Source: Butyricimonas faecalis
GTDB lineage: Bacteria > Bacteroidota > Bacteroidia > Bacteroidales > Marinifilaceae
DNA: 64,000 bases
Assembly: GCF_003991565.1 (NCBI RefSeq)
Contig: NZ_CP032819.1
Span: 868,001-932,000 of the forward strand
Reading direction: 5' to 3'
Shown here in pieces: positions 54,142 to 62,983 of this stretch (position 1 is the first letter of the stretch; every line of letters starts with the position of its first letter). The notes under the pieces were generated by a model. The model was not told where the DNA came from, ran no database searches, and saw only the letters and a program-made list of their open reading frames with translations. A program made the position numbers and the translations under genes.

Positions 54142-56406
54142 TTATTTCTTATCAAAATTATCACGTATACAGCGGATTGAAGTTCCCGAAGAAGAGCCTT
54201 TGCTATTACGGACACGTTCACTGGCACTCCAATAATAATCGGCATTCAGCAAGTAGTCGATAGCATCGGCATCTTCATTTTTTGTTCCCTGGTATTTCAT
54301 GATAATCTCCAATTCGGCAGTCGTGGGCAATCGCCAATCATCCAAGACAACCGGCTTTCCTTGTTCGTCTTTATAGACCTCCACATATTCATTACAATGC
54401 TTTCTGGCTACTTCCAATGCATACTCTTGCCCCCAAGATACCCCTCCTTCGCTAGTATTCACAAAGCCCAAACGCGATGCAATCATAAATGACGGGGAAA
54501 CCAGTCGGGCATTGTCCGCTCCCGGGTCTGTATAGCCGTTGGTTATACGAGGGCGCCCCAATGTATAATCACCGGACGATGCCGTAATCCGAACATGGTA
54601 CATACGGGCATTGCCAGTCTCGGCCGAACTCGTACTGGGTCTATTAGCATAATTACCATAGTAGTAGTAATCGATTTCCGAACTTCCGTCATTATTATGC
54701 CTGCTTGCTACCTTTGAACGCCAGAATCCGTTACCGCGACTTGTATGATAGCTATAATTGCCATTTCGAGAATTATAACTTACCCCAACGATACGGTCGC
54801 CTTTATATTCATAAGTAGTAGGTTTAGAATCCCCGTTTTTGAAGTCATCGCGGTACGAATACCAACTTTGGATATTGGTGATATATTCCAGCGGATACTG
54901 GATTACTTTCACCGGACGGGTTATCCCTTCGTTATTCGTTATTTCGAACTCGATGTATCGTATCGTGTTATTTTCGGGTACGGTGCTATGTACATGAATA
55001 TTTCCGTTAATATTCTCATCCGGCGTGACTTTAATATCACATGTATTTTTCCAATGTGTCGTCGGCCACCAGCCTCCTGTAGTGTATTTCTCCCCGTACC
55101 GACCGGTTTCCGGATTCCGTTCCAAAATCTTTTTCTGCCCGAACTTATCGATGTAATATACCTCCTTGATATTCGAGGTAACCTCCGACGAAGATGCGAA
55201 TTGCAGGGTCGCGTAATCATCTTGGGTATTATGCATCTCCATCTCGTACCTGTTCAGCGTGAGGTATGCCGGACGGTCTTCTTCACCACCGACATTTATC
55301 AGTTCTTTCTCCCAGTCGTACACCGAATATGCTATTTCTGTCAACTCAACCGGCTTTGACGGGTTGCTGCCTCCAGGTGCATTCACCGTAACCTCGACTT
55401 TGTAGCAGGTATTGCGCTTCAGTTCCTTGCTCGCGCTGACCGGAATCTGGTAATAACTGCTCTCCAAGAATTGTGCGTCTCCGGTAGGACCCGTCTCATC
55501 ATGAGGGGTATAGGTCATCGGGATGTTTACGATCAGGCGCGTCTCCTTTTCCAGGGTACTTGCGTTTTCCCAAACATGGGCATAGGCATAGGCCGTCACG
55601 GTAATTACATTGGAGGTCCAATTAAAATAATTACCACTGCCTAATAGGTCGGGGGTTCTCAGTCCGGCATGGTCTTCATCCATATGCTCGGGTGGTACCA
55701 CAGAGGTGGTGTAAGGCATGTTACGCAGGTAGTATCCTGCTTCATGACCTACCGGAGTGTCACCGAACTCCACGTATTTGCCCTTGTTTATTTTGACCAC
55801 AATCTTGGCCGCAGCACGGCGCAGCACCACCTGCAGTTCCGTGTCGTCAGCTTCCCTTCCGTTGTTCAGCACGACCGGTGCCGCGGTTGCAGGTTCGTCC
55901 GTCCCTTTCGGGTAGGCTATACCGTCCATCAGGAATGTCTGCGGTGCACCGGTGACGTCCAGTCCGGTTACATGGATACGTTCGTCTTCCTGCATCAGTC
56001 CTTTGAGACCGGCCAGATTGAAAGTTTCGGCTTCGAAGACACCGGCATCCGCTGTACTGTTGGCTATCAGATATACCCAGTATCCCTCTCTCGCAGTGAA
56101 ACCGCTTCTTTGGGCCGACAGGGTGATTTTACCGCTGCCCCCGGTACTGCCATTTACCCGTTCGTGCCATTCTTTCGTTCCGTCTTCCCTGAAAATCAGC
56201 ACATCGAGATGATCGACCGCTATTTCCGAACCGGTAGCATCCACGGTTGCCTGGGTTACGGGTAACGATGTGGATGCAAGGTCGAGTATGATACTGTTAC
56301 CGTCTCCCTCCGGCCCGGAAACGGGCAGGGTGTCATTCTTGTCACAGGCGGTAAGACACAATAACGTCAAGCAACAGAAAACAATATGATATAATAGTTG
56401 TTTCAT
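54142..56406 (-). CDS. Fimbrial accessory lipoprotein with C-terminal DUF1566/Lcl-like domain
   Basis: 754 residues. Lipobox CLTAC near residue 20; an Mfa-like N-terminal beta domain (DHLDVLIFREDG); a middle adhesin region; and a C-terminal WRLPTTAELEIIMKYQG...YYWSASERV...SIRCIRD module characteristic of DUF1566/FISUMP domains, thought to bind ligands or collagen-like surfaces. The C-terminal domain suggests a binding tip. Encoded between two other large fimbrial genes with gaps of 6 and 15 bp. Confidence 0.8.
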   Translation of the reverse strand: MKQLLYHIVFCCLTLLCLTACDKNDTLPVSGPEGDGNSIILDLASTSLPVTQATVDATGSEIAVDHLDVLIFREDGTKEWHERVNGSTGGSGKITLSAQRSGFTAREGYWVYLIANSTADAGVFEAETFNLAGLKGLMQEDERIHVTGLDVTGAPQTFLMDGIAYPKGTDEPATAAPVVLNNGREADDTELQVVLRRAAAKIVVKINKGKYVEFGDTPVGHEAGYYLRNMPYTTSVVPPEHMDEDHAGLRTPDLLGSGNYFNWTSNVITVTAYAYAHVWENASTLEKETRLIVNIPMTYTPHDETGPTGDAQFLESSYYQIPVSASKELKRNTCYKVEVTVNAPGGSNPSKPVELTEIAYSVYDWEKELINVGGEEDRPAYLTLNRYEMEMHNTQDDYATLQFASSSEVTSNIKEVYYIDKFGQKKILERNPETGRYGEKYTTGGWWPTTHWKNTCDIKVTPDENINGNIHVHSTVPENNTIRYIEFEITNNEGITRPVKVIQYPLEYITNIQSWYSYRDDFKNGDSKPTTYEYKGDRIVGVSYNSRNGNYSYHTSRGNGFWRSKVASRHNNDGSSEIDYYYYGNYANRPSTSSAETGNARMYHVRITASSGDYTLGRPRITNGYTDPGADNARLVSPSFMIASRLGFVNTSEGGVSWGQEYALEVARKHCNEYVEVYKDEQGKPVVLDDWRLPTTAELEIIMKYQGTKNEDADAIDYLLNADYYWSASERVRNSKGSSSGTSIRCIRDNFDKK

Positions 56407-56412
56407 AGCTCG

Positions 56413-57972
56413 TCAATTTTGAGGTACTTCTATTTGTTTTATCACGACAGTCTCGGCAAGCTTACTTCCTTCCCATTTCAGGTCGTCGTTCCGTCCGTTA
56501 ATCAGCAACAGCGAACTTGCGTCGCTCCAGGTCGGCTTATAACTGATACCAAGGCTTACGGTTTCGCCTACATTTTCGGCTGACAGCGCCTTGACCCGTA
56601 TTTCATAAACATCCGGGGACGCCACCAACTTGTCGGCATCTTCAATCTTCTGCCCGTGCTGGAAAACCGATACCTCGAATTTCCCGGGATTGTCGAGCAA
56701 CGTGGGAGTCCAGGTCTGTCCGGTAGGGCCTGTTATCTTGAAATGAAAAGAGTAACTTCCGAGCGGGGAATCAGGATCTGAATTGAAATAGACTGTCGGC
56801 TGGGGATATTTCCTTTCTCCGGGAAGCGGAGTGCCGTTCGCCGGTGTGATGGGATTGTCGTAAGTCGGATAGTCAAATTCAAGCGGGTATGTTACGCCTT
56901 CCCAGTCGGCTACCGTATATTCAACGGTTATCTTGCCGTCGTTGTGCATCAGGCAGCACACTGTGTAATAGTGGTCCCTCTTAATCGGGGGCAGATAGAC
57001 CAACCCGGTACGTGCATCTCCTTCGCCGTATGTGTAACCAATCCGGAGAATGTTGCCCTCCTCGTCTCCTTTGACGCTCCATGCAGTGCTGCCCCACGGA
57101 TTCTCAAACGGATAGAAAGGTGAGTTCTGCACGGGGGTATAGTTCGCGGGATTCTTTCTTTCGGTATCGGAAATGCCGGAAGGCAAGGTCTTGGCAACAT
57201 TTCCGCTGATGACTTCAAGAGAAACGTCCCCTTTGATACCCGTTACTTTCTTTAGTGTCTCTTCGCTCTGCGGCATGAGGTAATTGCGTGTACGTATACC
57301 GGAAGCCAGCATGGTCAGCTCCGTTATCCGCAAGTCGCCGGTCTCGCCTTCGGGCTTGGCGGCAAATACGCCGAGCTTGCCCACAGGCCGTTGCATCTCG
57401 AACGTGATGTTGTAATCGAGCAATGTATGCCCGGCGTGGTTGGGGTCATTCGGGGATTCTCCCTTTACTTTTGTGAAGTCGATTGTGGCAGGCTGTTTGC
57501 AGAACATGGGAAGACCGTATGTTTCTATGTCTGAATTCAGATTGGCGAACCAGTATCCGTTCAGCTGACTTTCCGTTGTGGTCGGTGACAAAGGCGCGGG
57601 AGCACCCGGTCCTTCCGCTTCCATGGCTTTCTCGTTTGCCACGACATAGAAGTCCACTTTCTGTTCAGCGACCGAATAGAAAGTGAGATCCATGAAGAAC
57701 GTGTGCGGAAGTTTTTCCACGTTTTCTACCAAGTGATGTCCCGCAGGCCGGCCACCGACGAAAGCATAGACACGAAGCGTATGGATGGCGGACTCGACAT
57801 CGGCAGGTGTGCCGTCGGTTTCGCCGACAGCGCGTGTCCCTACGTTGAGCCGCACTGCCACATCGTGCCGTTCCCCAAGCGATGCGACATCTTCCTTGAC
57901 GCATCCGGACGGCAACAGGCCACAGCATACTGCTGTAACTGCCCAGTATAATATTTTTCTTGTATTCAGCAT
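56413..57972 (-). CDS. Fimbrial minor subunit lipoprotein (Mfa/Fim family)
   Basis: 519 residues. Lipobox LLPSGC, then an Mfa-like domain with VRLNVGTRAVGET (a basic cleavage site like those that mature P. gingivalis fimbrillins), HTLRVYAFVGGRPAGHHLV and IDFTKVKG. No enzyme domain. It is probably a minor pilin or linker to the tip proteins. Confidence 0.75.
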   Translation of the reverse strand: MLNTRKILYWAVTAVCCGLLPSGCVKEDVASLGERHDVAVRLNVGTRAVGETDGTPADVESAIHTLRVYAFVGGRPAGHHLVENVEKLPHTFFMDLTFYSVAEQKVDFYVVANEKAMEAEGPGAPAPLSPTTTESQLNGYWFANLNSDIETYGLPMFCKQPATIDFTKVKGESPNDPNHAGHTLLDYNITFEMQRPVGKLGVFAAKPEGETGDLRITELTMLASGIRTRNYLMPQSEETLKKVTGIKGDVSLEVISGNVAKTLPSGISDTERKNPANYTPVQNSPFYPFENPWGSTAWSVKGDEEGNILRIGYTYGEGDARTGLVYLPPIKRDHYYTVCCLMHNDGKITVEYTVADWEGVTYPLEFDYPTYDNPITPANGTPLPGERKYPQPTVYFNSDPDSPLGSYSFHFKITGPTGQTWTPTLLDNPGKFEVSVFQHGQKIEDADKLVASPDVYEIRVKALSAENVGETVSLGISYKPTWSDASSLLLINGRNDDLKWEGSKLAETVVIKQIEVPQN

Positions 57973-57989
57973 ATTCTTTTCGGTTCGGT

Positions 57990-58895
57990 CTAAAACTCAG
58001 GTTTCACTTGTTCGATGTACCATTCGGGTACGCTTACCGTGATTTCTCCCGACTTGAACTCGATGCGTATCGGGATGAGCACTTCGTGTTTGGAACAGTC
58101 TATGACGGGATTGTCGGCAAGGAACCTGGCGAGGTTGACTTCTGCCAGCGGTTCCCCGTTCGGGGCGGCGCTCAGGCGGATGTTCACATTCTCGTGGTCC
58201 TTGTGACGCATTATGTTGGTACGGGCCGTGAGCAACGCTTTTCCGGCCTCGTATTCGGTTTCAAGCAAATAGTCGGTTGCCTCCCCACAGGCCCGATTCT
58301 CAAAATCGGTACAGGGCGAGACTCCGCATATCTCAAGCACAGGCAACGAGCCTGCGCGGGTTCCCGGGGCAGGAACTCCGGCCACTTCCACCGACAGATC
58401 GTAGTGAGAGCTGGCGAACTCTATGGTTTTGGTTTGGTTTGCCTCTTCATCACCGCTGTAAGGCAGTACGGTATAAGAGGTCGTAGCATAGTAAAGTGAA
58501 TCGTTGCCGGTAACCTGTTTCTCGTCGAAATAATCCCCGGCGGCAAAAAGCATCCGGCCGAAATCGCCCGAGGCGATGCCATCGACCTTCGTGTGGTGGG
58601 TGTTCCCCAGACAGACAATCCGGTAGTCTCCGGCAGCGAGCGGGGGAAGCGTGGCCGTGCGGCCCTTAACCTGTTCCTCTGGTAAGATACTCGAATTGAC
58701 GCATCGATTCTCTGCATCGAATACGAACATTTCCACCCGGCAGATCTTGTCGGGGAATATCTCCGTGGTGCCGTCACCCTTGTAGCTGAGCAACAGCGTG
58801 TTCGTGCTCAGGCAGTCGTCCAAATCCTCACGGATGCAGGATGTGGCAGCTCCGGCGAGCAACGTCAGGCAGAAAACAATATTCGTCAATTTCAT
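57990..58895 (-). CDS. Mfa2/FimB-type fimbrial anchor lipoprotein
   Basis: 301 residues with lipobox GAATSC. Two beta domains; conserved stretches EMFVFDAENRCV and LPPLAAGDYRIVCLGN match the FimB/Mfa2 family, and the C-terminus (IRIEFKSGEITVSVPEWYIEQV) fits. No basic maturation site is seen, consistent with an outer-membrane-anchored base subunit that stops chain growth. It follows the major fimbrillin, with a strong hairpin between them. Confidence 0.88.
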   Translation of the reverse strand: MKLTNIVFCLTLLAGAATSCIREDLDDCLSTNTLLLSYKGDGTTEIFPDKICRVEMFVFDAENRCVNSSILPEEQVKGRTATLPPLAAGDYRIVCLGNTHHTKVDGIASGDFGRMLFAAGDYFDEKQVTGNDSLYYATTSYTVLPYSGDEEANQTKTIEFASSHYDLSVEVAGVPAPGTRAGSLPVLEICGVSPCTDFENRACGEATDYLLETEYEAGKALLTARTNIMRHKDHENVNIRLSAAPNGEPLAEVNLARFLADNPVIDCSKHEVLIPIRIEFKSGEITVSVPEWYIEQVKPEF

Positions 58896-58918
58896 ATATA
58901 TGTGATTGAAGTGTTAAA

Positions 58919-58956
58919 GATAGGCACAGGGCGAAACTTTCGCCCTGCCGCCTATC
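58919..58956 (-). promoter_or_regulatory. Strong stem-loop between major fimbrillin and anchor genes
   Basis: GATAGGC / GCCTATC pairs outside an inner stem CAGGGCG / CGCCCTG with a small internal loop. On the minus strand a short T-rich run follows, weaker than a full terminator. It could partly terminate or stabilise the mRNA so that the major pilin is made in excess over the anchor and tips. Confidence 0.6.
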
Positions 58957-58966
58957 GGGTTATCAA

Positions 58967-60103
58967 TTAAAATTCAGGTGTGACAGGAACTACATCCCAG
59001 CTCATGACGTCAACAGTTACCTCCACACATTTTTGAGGATTTTCCAAGTCTGTATCGTCAAATTCAAAGTTCATAACGTAAATCTTGGCGAAATTTGCTG
59101 TAACAGCAGGGGTGAATGTATTGGTAGCCAAGTAAAGAGGAACCTTGGTGTTTTCAGCTGTTGTACCAATCAGTTTTACAAGTATCTGAGGATGGTTAGT
59201 ACTGCCAATCGCATCATCTTTAGGAAAGAAGTGATATGCAGGACGTACATTCCCATCTGCGTAAGTATGCTCATACTGTGCTGTTTCATCCAATGTAACC
59301 AAAGGCAAGGTGGTTGTAGGAGTCTCTGTCTCTTTAAATACATCGCTATACCACACAGGATCGGCTTGAGCAGCTTTCTCGAAAATACCGAATACAGTAG
59401 CTTCTGTAATCGTAGAATTGTTTATTGTATTGGCTATTCCCGTCTGATTGTCTGCTTTCTCGAAATAGTTGTTCAACATGACCTGCTGAACTTCAATGCT
59501 CTTATACTTACGCTGACCTTCAGTAGGAGCCTTATACTTGAATGCACCGATTTCGATTCTGGATACACGCGGTTCAAGCTTTACATCCGCTTTGTAAAGC
59601 GGGTGTCCAAATTTGTCTTGACCGATCACAGAAGTCAATGCAACTTCTTTATAAAGGTCAAGATCATCCGGATCTTGCTGTTCGGCGATTAACAGTTCTT
59701 CTTTTAACTGTGCATAAGTAGTTGCAGTTATTTTTTCACCGTTGTTACCTACAACGATTACCTTGTTCACCTCAGCAGGTAAAAAATGGAATACCTTATC
59801 TGTACGATTGTCAAAATTGTCTTTAGTGCTGAAGTAATGCTCCGCATCAGTTCCTTCGGTTGTTTTTCCTGTATACAGGGAAGTTCCGTCTGTAAAGAAT
59901 ACCTGTAAATCTGCCAAAGAAACTTTTGGGTTGCCTTTTATCGCTTGGCCGGCGCCTCTGGTTACTGGAATCACATTAGACAGGTCAATACTTACACTCT
60001 TTGGGGTGTTGTCCAACTGTCCCATTTCATCGTCTTTGTTGTCACATGCAACAAACGTCATTGAAGCAGCTAAAGCTGTCAACAAAAAACTCTTGACTTT
60101 CAT
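58967..60103 (-). CDS. Major fimbrillin (Mfa1/FimA family)
   Basis: 378 residues. Signal peptide with lipobox FVAC at residues 17-20; a VIPVTRGAG segment is a candidate proteolytic maturation site. Two beta domains end in the typical fimbrillin C-terminal strands (TVDVMSWDVVPVTPEF). It is probably the shaft subunit assembled by strand exchange after cleavage. It is the third gene of the operon, with a typical gene order for Bacteroidales Mfa-like pili. Confidence 0.85.
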   Translation of the reverse strand: MKVKSFLLTALAASMTFVACDNKDDEMGQLDNTPKSVSIDLSNVIPVTRGAGQAIKGNPKVSLADLQVFFTDGTSLYTGKTTEGTDAEHYFSTKDNFDNRTDKVFHFLPAEVNKVIVVGNNGEKITATTYAQLKEELLIAEQQDPDDLDLYKEVALTSVIGQDKFGHPLYKADVKLEPRVSRIEIGAFKYKAPTEGQRKYKSIEVQQVMLNNYFEKADNQTGIANTINNSTITEATVFGIFEKAAQADPVWYSDVFKETETPTTTLPLVTLDETAQYEHTYADGNVRPAYHFFPKDDAIGSTNHPQILVKLIGTTAENTKVPLYLATNTFTPAVTANFAKIYVMNFEFDDTDLENPQKCVEVTVDVMSWDVVPVTPEF

Positions 60104-60166
60104 TTTTTTTGTTGTTTTAAAAATTAGTAAAAAGGTTTTTTATAACATCTCATTTATGGATTTTGT

Positions 60167-61654
60167 CTATAACTGGTCGATGACCTGCCGCACCTCTTCG
60201 AGGTTATGCCGGGCAGTCTCCGAGCCTGCCTCCGCAGCACGCCGGAACGCGTCCTCCGCCTTGTCGTATTGTCCGGCTCCGGCGTATGCCACGCCGAGCG
60301 TAGTCAGTAACTCGGCAGATTTTGCGGTGACTTCCGATTTTTCGAGCAACTCTACTGCCGCGGCATACTCCTCGCGGGAGATGGCGTTCACGGCATTCTC
60401 GTTGAGCGCGGCGGGTGAAGCGGGGAAATAGCGTACCGCGGTGGCCATCACCTTGTCGTATTCGGGCGTGCCTTTCCCGTAGGAACCGGCCACCTTGTAC
60501 ATTTCCGACAGGCTCAACAGGTCGGGACGCTCATCGACCATGCGGCGAGCCTCTTCGAGGTTGAAGTTGCGCACGTTGTACTCGATGCGGTACTCGTTGC
60601 GGCGCAACGCGGGGTATATCTCGGTGAGCAGCCTGTGGTAAATGGTCGGCGGCACGAGTTTCTGGAGCTGCAACTCGCAGAAGTCCCGTTCGTCGGGATA
60701 GCGTTCGATGATTTCATACACCTCGTCGCGCTTGAGCAGGTTCGGGAAGTCGCCGAGCGCACGGACGAAACCTTCCCAGTCCTCGCCTTTCCAGTCAACG
60801 TGGAGCATGTCGGGCGATATGGCATCGTGGCGGCGGATATAGTCGGCCAGTGCCTTGGCACGGTTCTCGGACAAGGTCATATTGTGCGCCATGCTACCCT
60901 CGGGAGAGGCGTAACCTGTGATGTAGATGCCGATAATCTTGACGTCGGTATTCTTCTTTACCAGCTCGATGGAGTTGGAAACGGTGCCCAGTTCGGCACG
61001 GTTGTTCTTGAATCCGGGCAATATATTATAACTGTCCTGCCGGAACTGTAACCGGGCGGTGCGGGTTTCGGCACGTACTTTCACGGGTTCAGGTTCAGGG
61101 GCTATGCTGTCGAGCTTGTAATCGGGAACATAGGCAGGGAGTATGCCCGCCCACAGGGGACGCTCCGCCTTTCCCTTGTCGCAGTTCACGCAACCGTGTA
61201 CCTCTTCGCGGATCTCGACCCGTCCGTCGAGCATCCAACGCTCGTAGGGCACAGTGGCCGCATAATCGTAATGCTGCTCCTTGCTGCTGTGGCGTATGAT
61301 TACCTGTGCGGAATCATTATGGAAAGGGGGGAACTCCACGCTTTCGAGGCGCTGCGCCCGCAAGTAAACCTTGTGACGGGTCTTGCCGTCGATGACTATC
61401 GGGGGAAAGGCTATTTCGCGGCTACTGTCCGCCGACATGAGTACGGGTGTCAGCGCCACGGTGTGCTGCGTACGGATTTTCGCCTTGCTCAAATCGACGG
61501 ACATCTTCAGCTCTACCGTGCGACCCTGTTTGACAACCCCTCCCTGACGAATCCCGATCAAAGACAGGTAACTGGTTTCATTTTCGGCATGTAACATCAT
61601 GGGACAACATGCCAATATCAGCAATAATAGGATGTATATGCGTCTCATAGTCAT
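60167..61654 (-). CDS. DUF3868/OmpA-like protein with TPR-like repeats
   Basis: 495 residues. Signal peptide (LLLLILACCPMMLHA), an N-terminal DUF3868 domain, an OmpA-type peptidoglycan-binding region around 230-300 (IIGIYITGYASPEGSMAHN, LSENRAKALADYIRR) and a C-terminal TPR-like helical part (LLTTLGVAYAGAGQYDKAEDAF). It probably anchors the fimbrial apparatus to the cell wall and organises assembly. It overlaps nothing; 7 bp follow the DUF3575 gene. Confidence 0.87.
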   Translation of the reverse strand: MTMRRIYILLLLILACCPMMLHAENETSYLSLIGIRQGGVVKQGRTVELKMSVDLSKAKIRTQHTVALTPVLMSADSSREIAFPPIVIDGKTRHKVYLRAQRLESVEFPPFHNDSAQVIIRHSSKEQHYDYAATVPYERWMLDGRVEIREEVHGCVNCDKGKAERPLWAGILPAYVPDYKLDSIAPEPEPVKVRAETRTARLQFRQDSYNILPGFKNNRAELGTVSNSIELVKKNTDVKIIGIYITGYASPEGSMAHNMTLSENRAKALADYIRRHDAISPDMLHVDWKGEDWEGFVRALGDFPNLLKRDEVYEIIERYPDERDFCELQLQKLVPPTIYHRLLTEIYPALRRNEYRIEYNVRNFNLEEARRMVDERPDLLSLSEMYKVAGSYGKGTPEYDKVMATAVRYFPASPAALNENAVNAISREEYAAAVELLEKSEVTAKSAELLTTLGVAYAGAGQYDKAEDAFRRAAEAGSETARHNLEEVRQVIDQL

Positions 61655-61661
61655 TCCATTG

Positions 61662-62237
61662 TTATTTGATTATGTATATCAGGGAGATGCCCGCCTTGGT
61701 CGGGCCGAAATAATGCTTGTCCTTGTTGCCCTTGAACTTGCCGCAAGTGGCACACTCGTACTTGTCGTATTGCGTGTAGACGTAGCCCAGACCGAGCGTG
61801 GCTTCGAGGTTCCAGCGTTTGCCCAAAATCCACGAGTAGCCATACGACAATCCGAGACCCGTAGCCCAACCCTGATAACGGTGATCCTTCGTGGACTTGC
61901 TTTGAAACGGGATTCTCACGCCACTGATGTTGTAGAACGCGTAGCCGCTGTGCAGGCCGAAGAAATGACCGTTATAGCGTTCACAGAGCCAGTAGCGGAA
62001 CTCCGGCATTACCATCCAGTGTTTGATTTTCTTGTTCTTGTCCTTATTCAGCGTCCACGGGTTGTAGGCGCCCGTGAGGTCAAGGGTCGTGCGTTTGCCC
62101 AGCCCAAATTCCAGACTCAAGTTGGGCGTGGTACTAGACCAATACAATAGATTGGTCTTTACTGCGATATCCTGCGCTTTGACAGTGCCCGTGCACCAAC
62201 AAACCGCAAGAAAAACACCGAAGATCAATTTTTTCAT
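61662..62237 (-). CDS. DUF3575 outer-membrane beta-barrel protein
   Basis: 191 residues with a signal peptide (LIFGVFLAVCWCTGTVKA). Matches DUF3575: QDIAVKTNLLYWSSTTPNLS, LGKRTTLDLTGAYNPWTL, LSYGYSWILGKRWNLEATLG and a Cys pair CATC. It is the usual first gene of Mfa-like fimbrial operons and probably an outer-membrane scaffold. It is 70 bp downstream of the first invertible cassette. Confidence 0.88.
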   Translation of the reverse strand: MKKLIFGVFLAVCWCTGTVKAQDIAVKTNLLYWSSTTPNLSLEFGLGKRTTLDLTGAYNPWTLNKDKNKKIKHWMVMPEFRYWLCERYNGHFFGLHSGYAFYNISGVRIPFQSKSTKDHRYQGWATGLGLSYGYSWILGKRWNLEATLGLGYVYTQYDKYECATCGKFKGNKDKHYFGPTKAGISLIYIIK

Positions 62238-62306
62238 ATTTTCCTTATTCTTGTTATCTCATTCGGGCCGGAAAAACCGGCACGTCAACTCCAAAAACGC
62301 CACTTC

Positions 62307-62514
62307 TCTCCGAAAGAGAAGTAGTGATACATAATATTGATGATAAGTGGCTGAAAAACAGATTGTTTTCGGTTCAAGTAATTGGAGATGCTTAACATTC
62401 ATTGAAGTAGAACCGGTTTAGAACTCGGATTGAGACTTAAAAAACAAGCCGTTTATGCCGTTATTATCAATAAAATACGTATCTTTGCACTGTTAAATAC
62501 TTCTCTTTCGGAGA
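62307..62514. repeat. Invertible promoter cassette 1 of the fimbrial operon
   Basis: A 17-bp perfect inverted repeat (right site 62498-62514, left 62307-62323) bounds 208 bp. The arm ACTTCTCT is the same as in the capsule cassettes, the spacer is TTCGG. The left site is palindromic (ACTTCTCT ccgaa AGAGAAGT, 62302-62322). A TATCTTTG promoter element sits 11 bp from the right site. Interior sequence is clearly homologous to capsule cassette 1. Confidence 0.85.
62480..62487 (+). promoter_or_regulatory. Invertible promoter -7 element, fimbrial cassette 1 (OFF as sequenced)
   Basis: TATCTTTG followed by C, pointing right, away from the DUF3575 gene. Inversion would aim it at the fimbrial operon start, about 70 bp from the cassette edge. 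Confidence 0.7.
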
Positions 62515-62669
62515 AAAACGGGCAAATACTCAACAGTTTATTGCGTTGTCGGGAGTTACCCGCACTATTTCAACGACTTGTTTTTTTAAAACTCCAATGT
62601 TTTTTCTGAAGTTTAGCAAAACGTTTTTCGGTTGTATGATTCCTGTCAAATCATTCCGTCTCTTGTCTG

Positions 62670-62880
62670 TCTCTTTTTAAGAAAAATACCGTTCAGGAAA
62701 AGGCTTGGTTTTCTACTGTTTATTTTTTGAACGGTAATTTTTACTAAACAAATTGCAAATGTCTGCTTAACGGCTCATCTGTTTTTTTTATTCTGACAGA
62801 CAATAAATTTCATTAATCATGAAGTACTTATTTGATTTTTGTGTATCTTTGCACCTCCAAATACTTCTCTTAAAAAGAGA
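62670..62880. repeat. Invertible promoter cassette 2 of the fimbrial operon
   Basis: Inverted sites at 62670-62682 and 62868-62880 (13 bp perfect, extended by partial matches) bound about 211 bp. The right site has arm ACTTCTCT with spacer TAAAA; the left arm is diverged (ATTTTTCT). A TATCTTTG promoter element lies inside near the right site. 155 bp separate it from cassette 1, the same layout as at the capsule locus. Confidence 0.75.
62844..62851 (+). promoter_or_regulatory. Invertible promoter -7 element, fimbrial cassette 2
   Basis: TATCTTTG followed by C, pointing right, 11 bp before the ACTTCTCT arm of the right site; away from the fimbrial operon as sequenced. Confidence 0.65.
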
Positions 62881-62912
62881 TGTTTTAAATTGCACAACTT
62901 TTCAGTTTCTAT

Positions 62913-62936
62913 AGCCATTTTTCGGATGGCTTTTTT
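62913..62936 (+). terminator. Terminator just right of fimbrial cassette 2
   Basis: Stem AGCCAT / ATGGCT with a 7-base loop and a run of T on the plus strand. It would stop rightward transcription from cassette 2 in the OFF orientation before it reaches the recombinase gene on the opposite strand. Confidence 0.7.
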
Positions 62937-62983
62937 ACCATTCGTACCGGTGTTGTGCGGGTATTATGCAAATCTTCCCCCGA

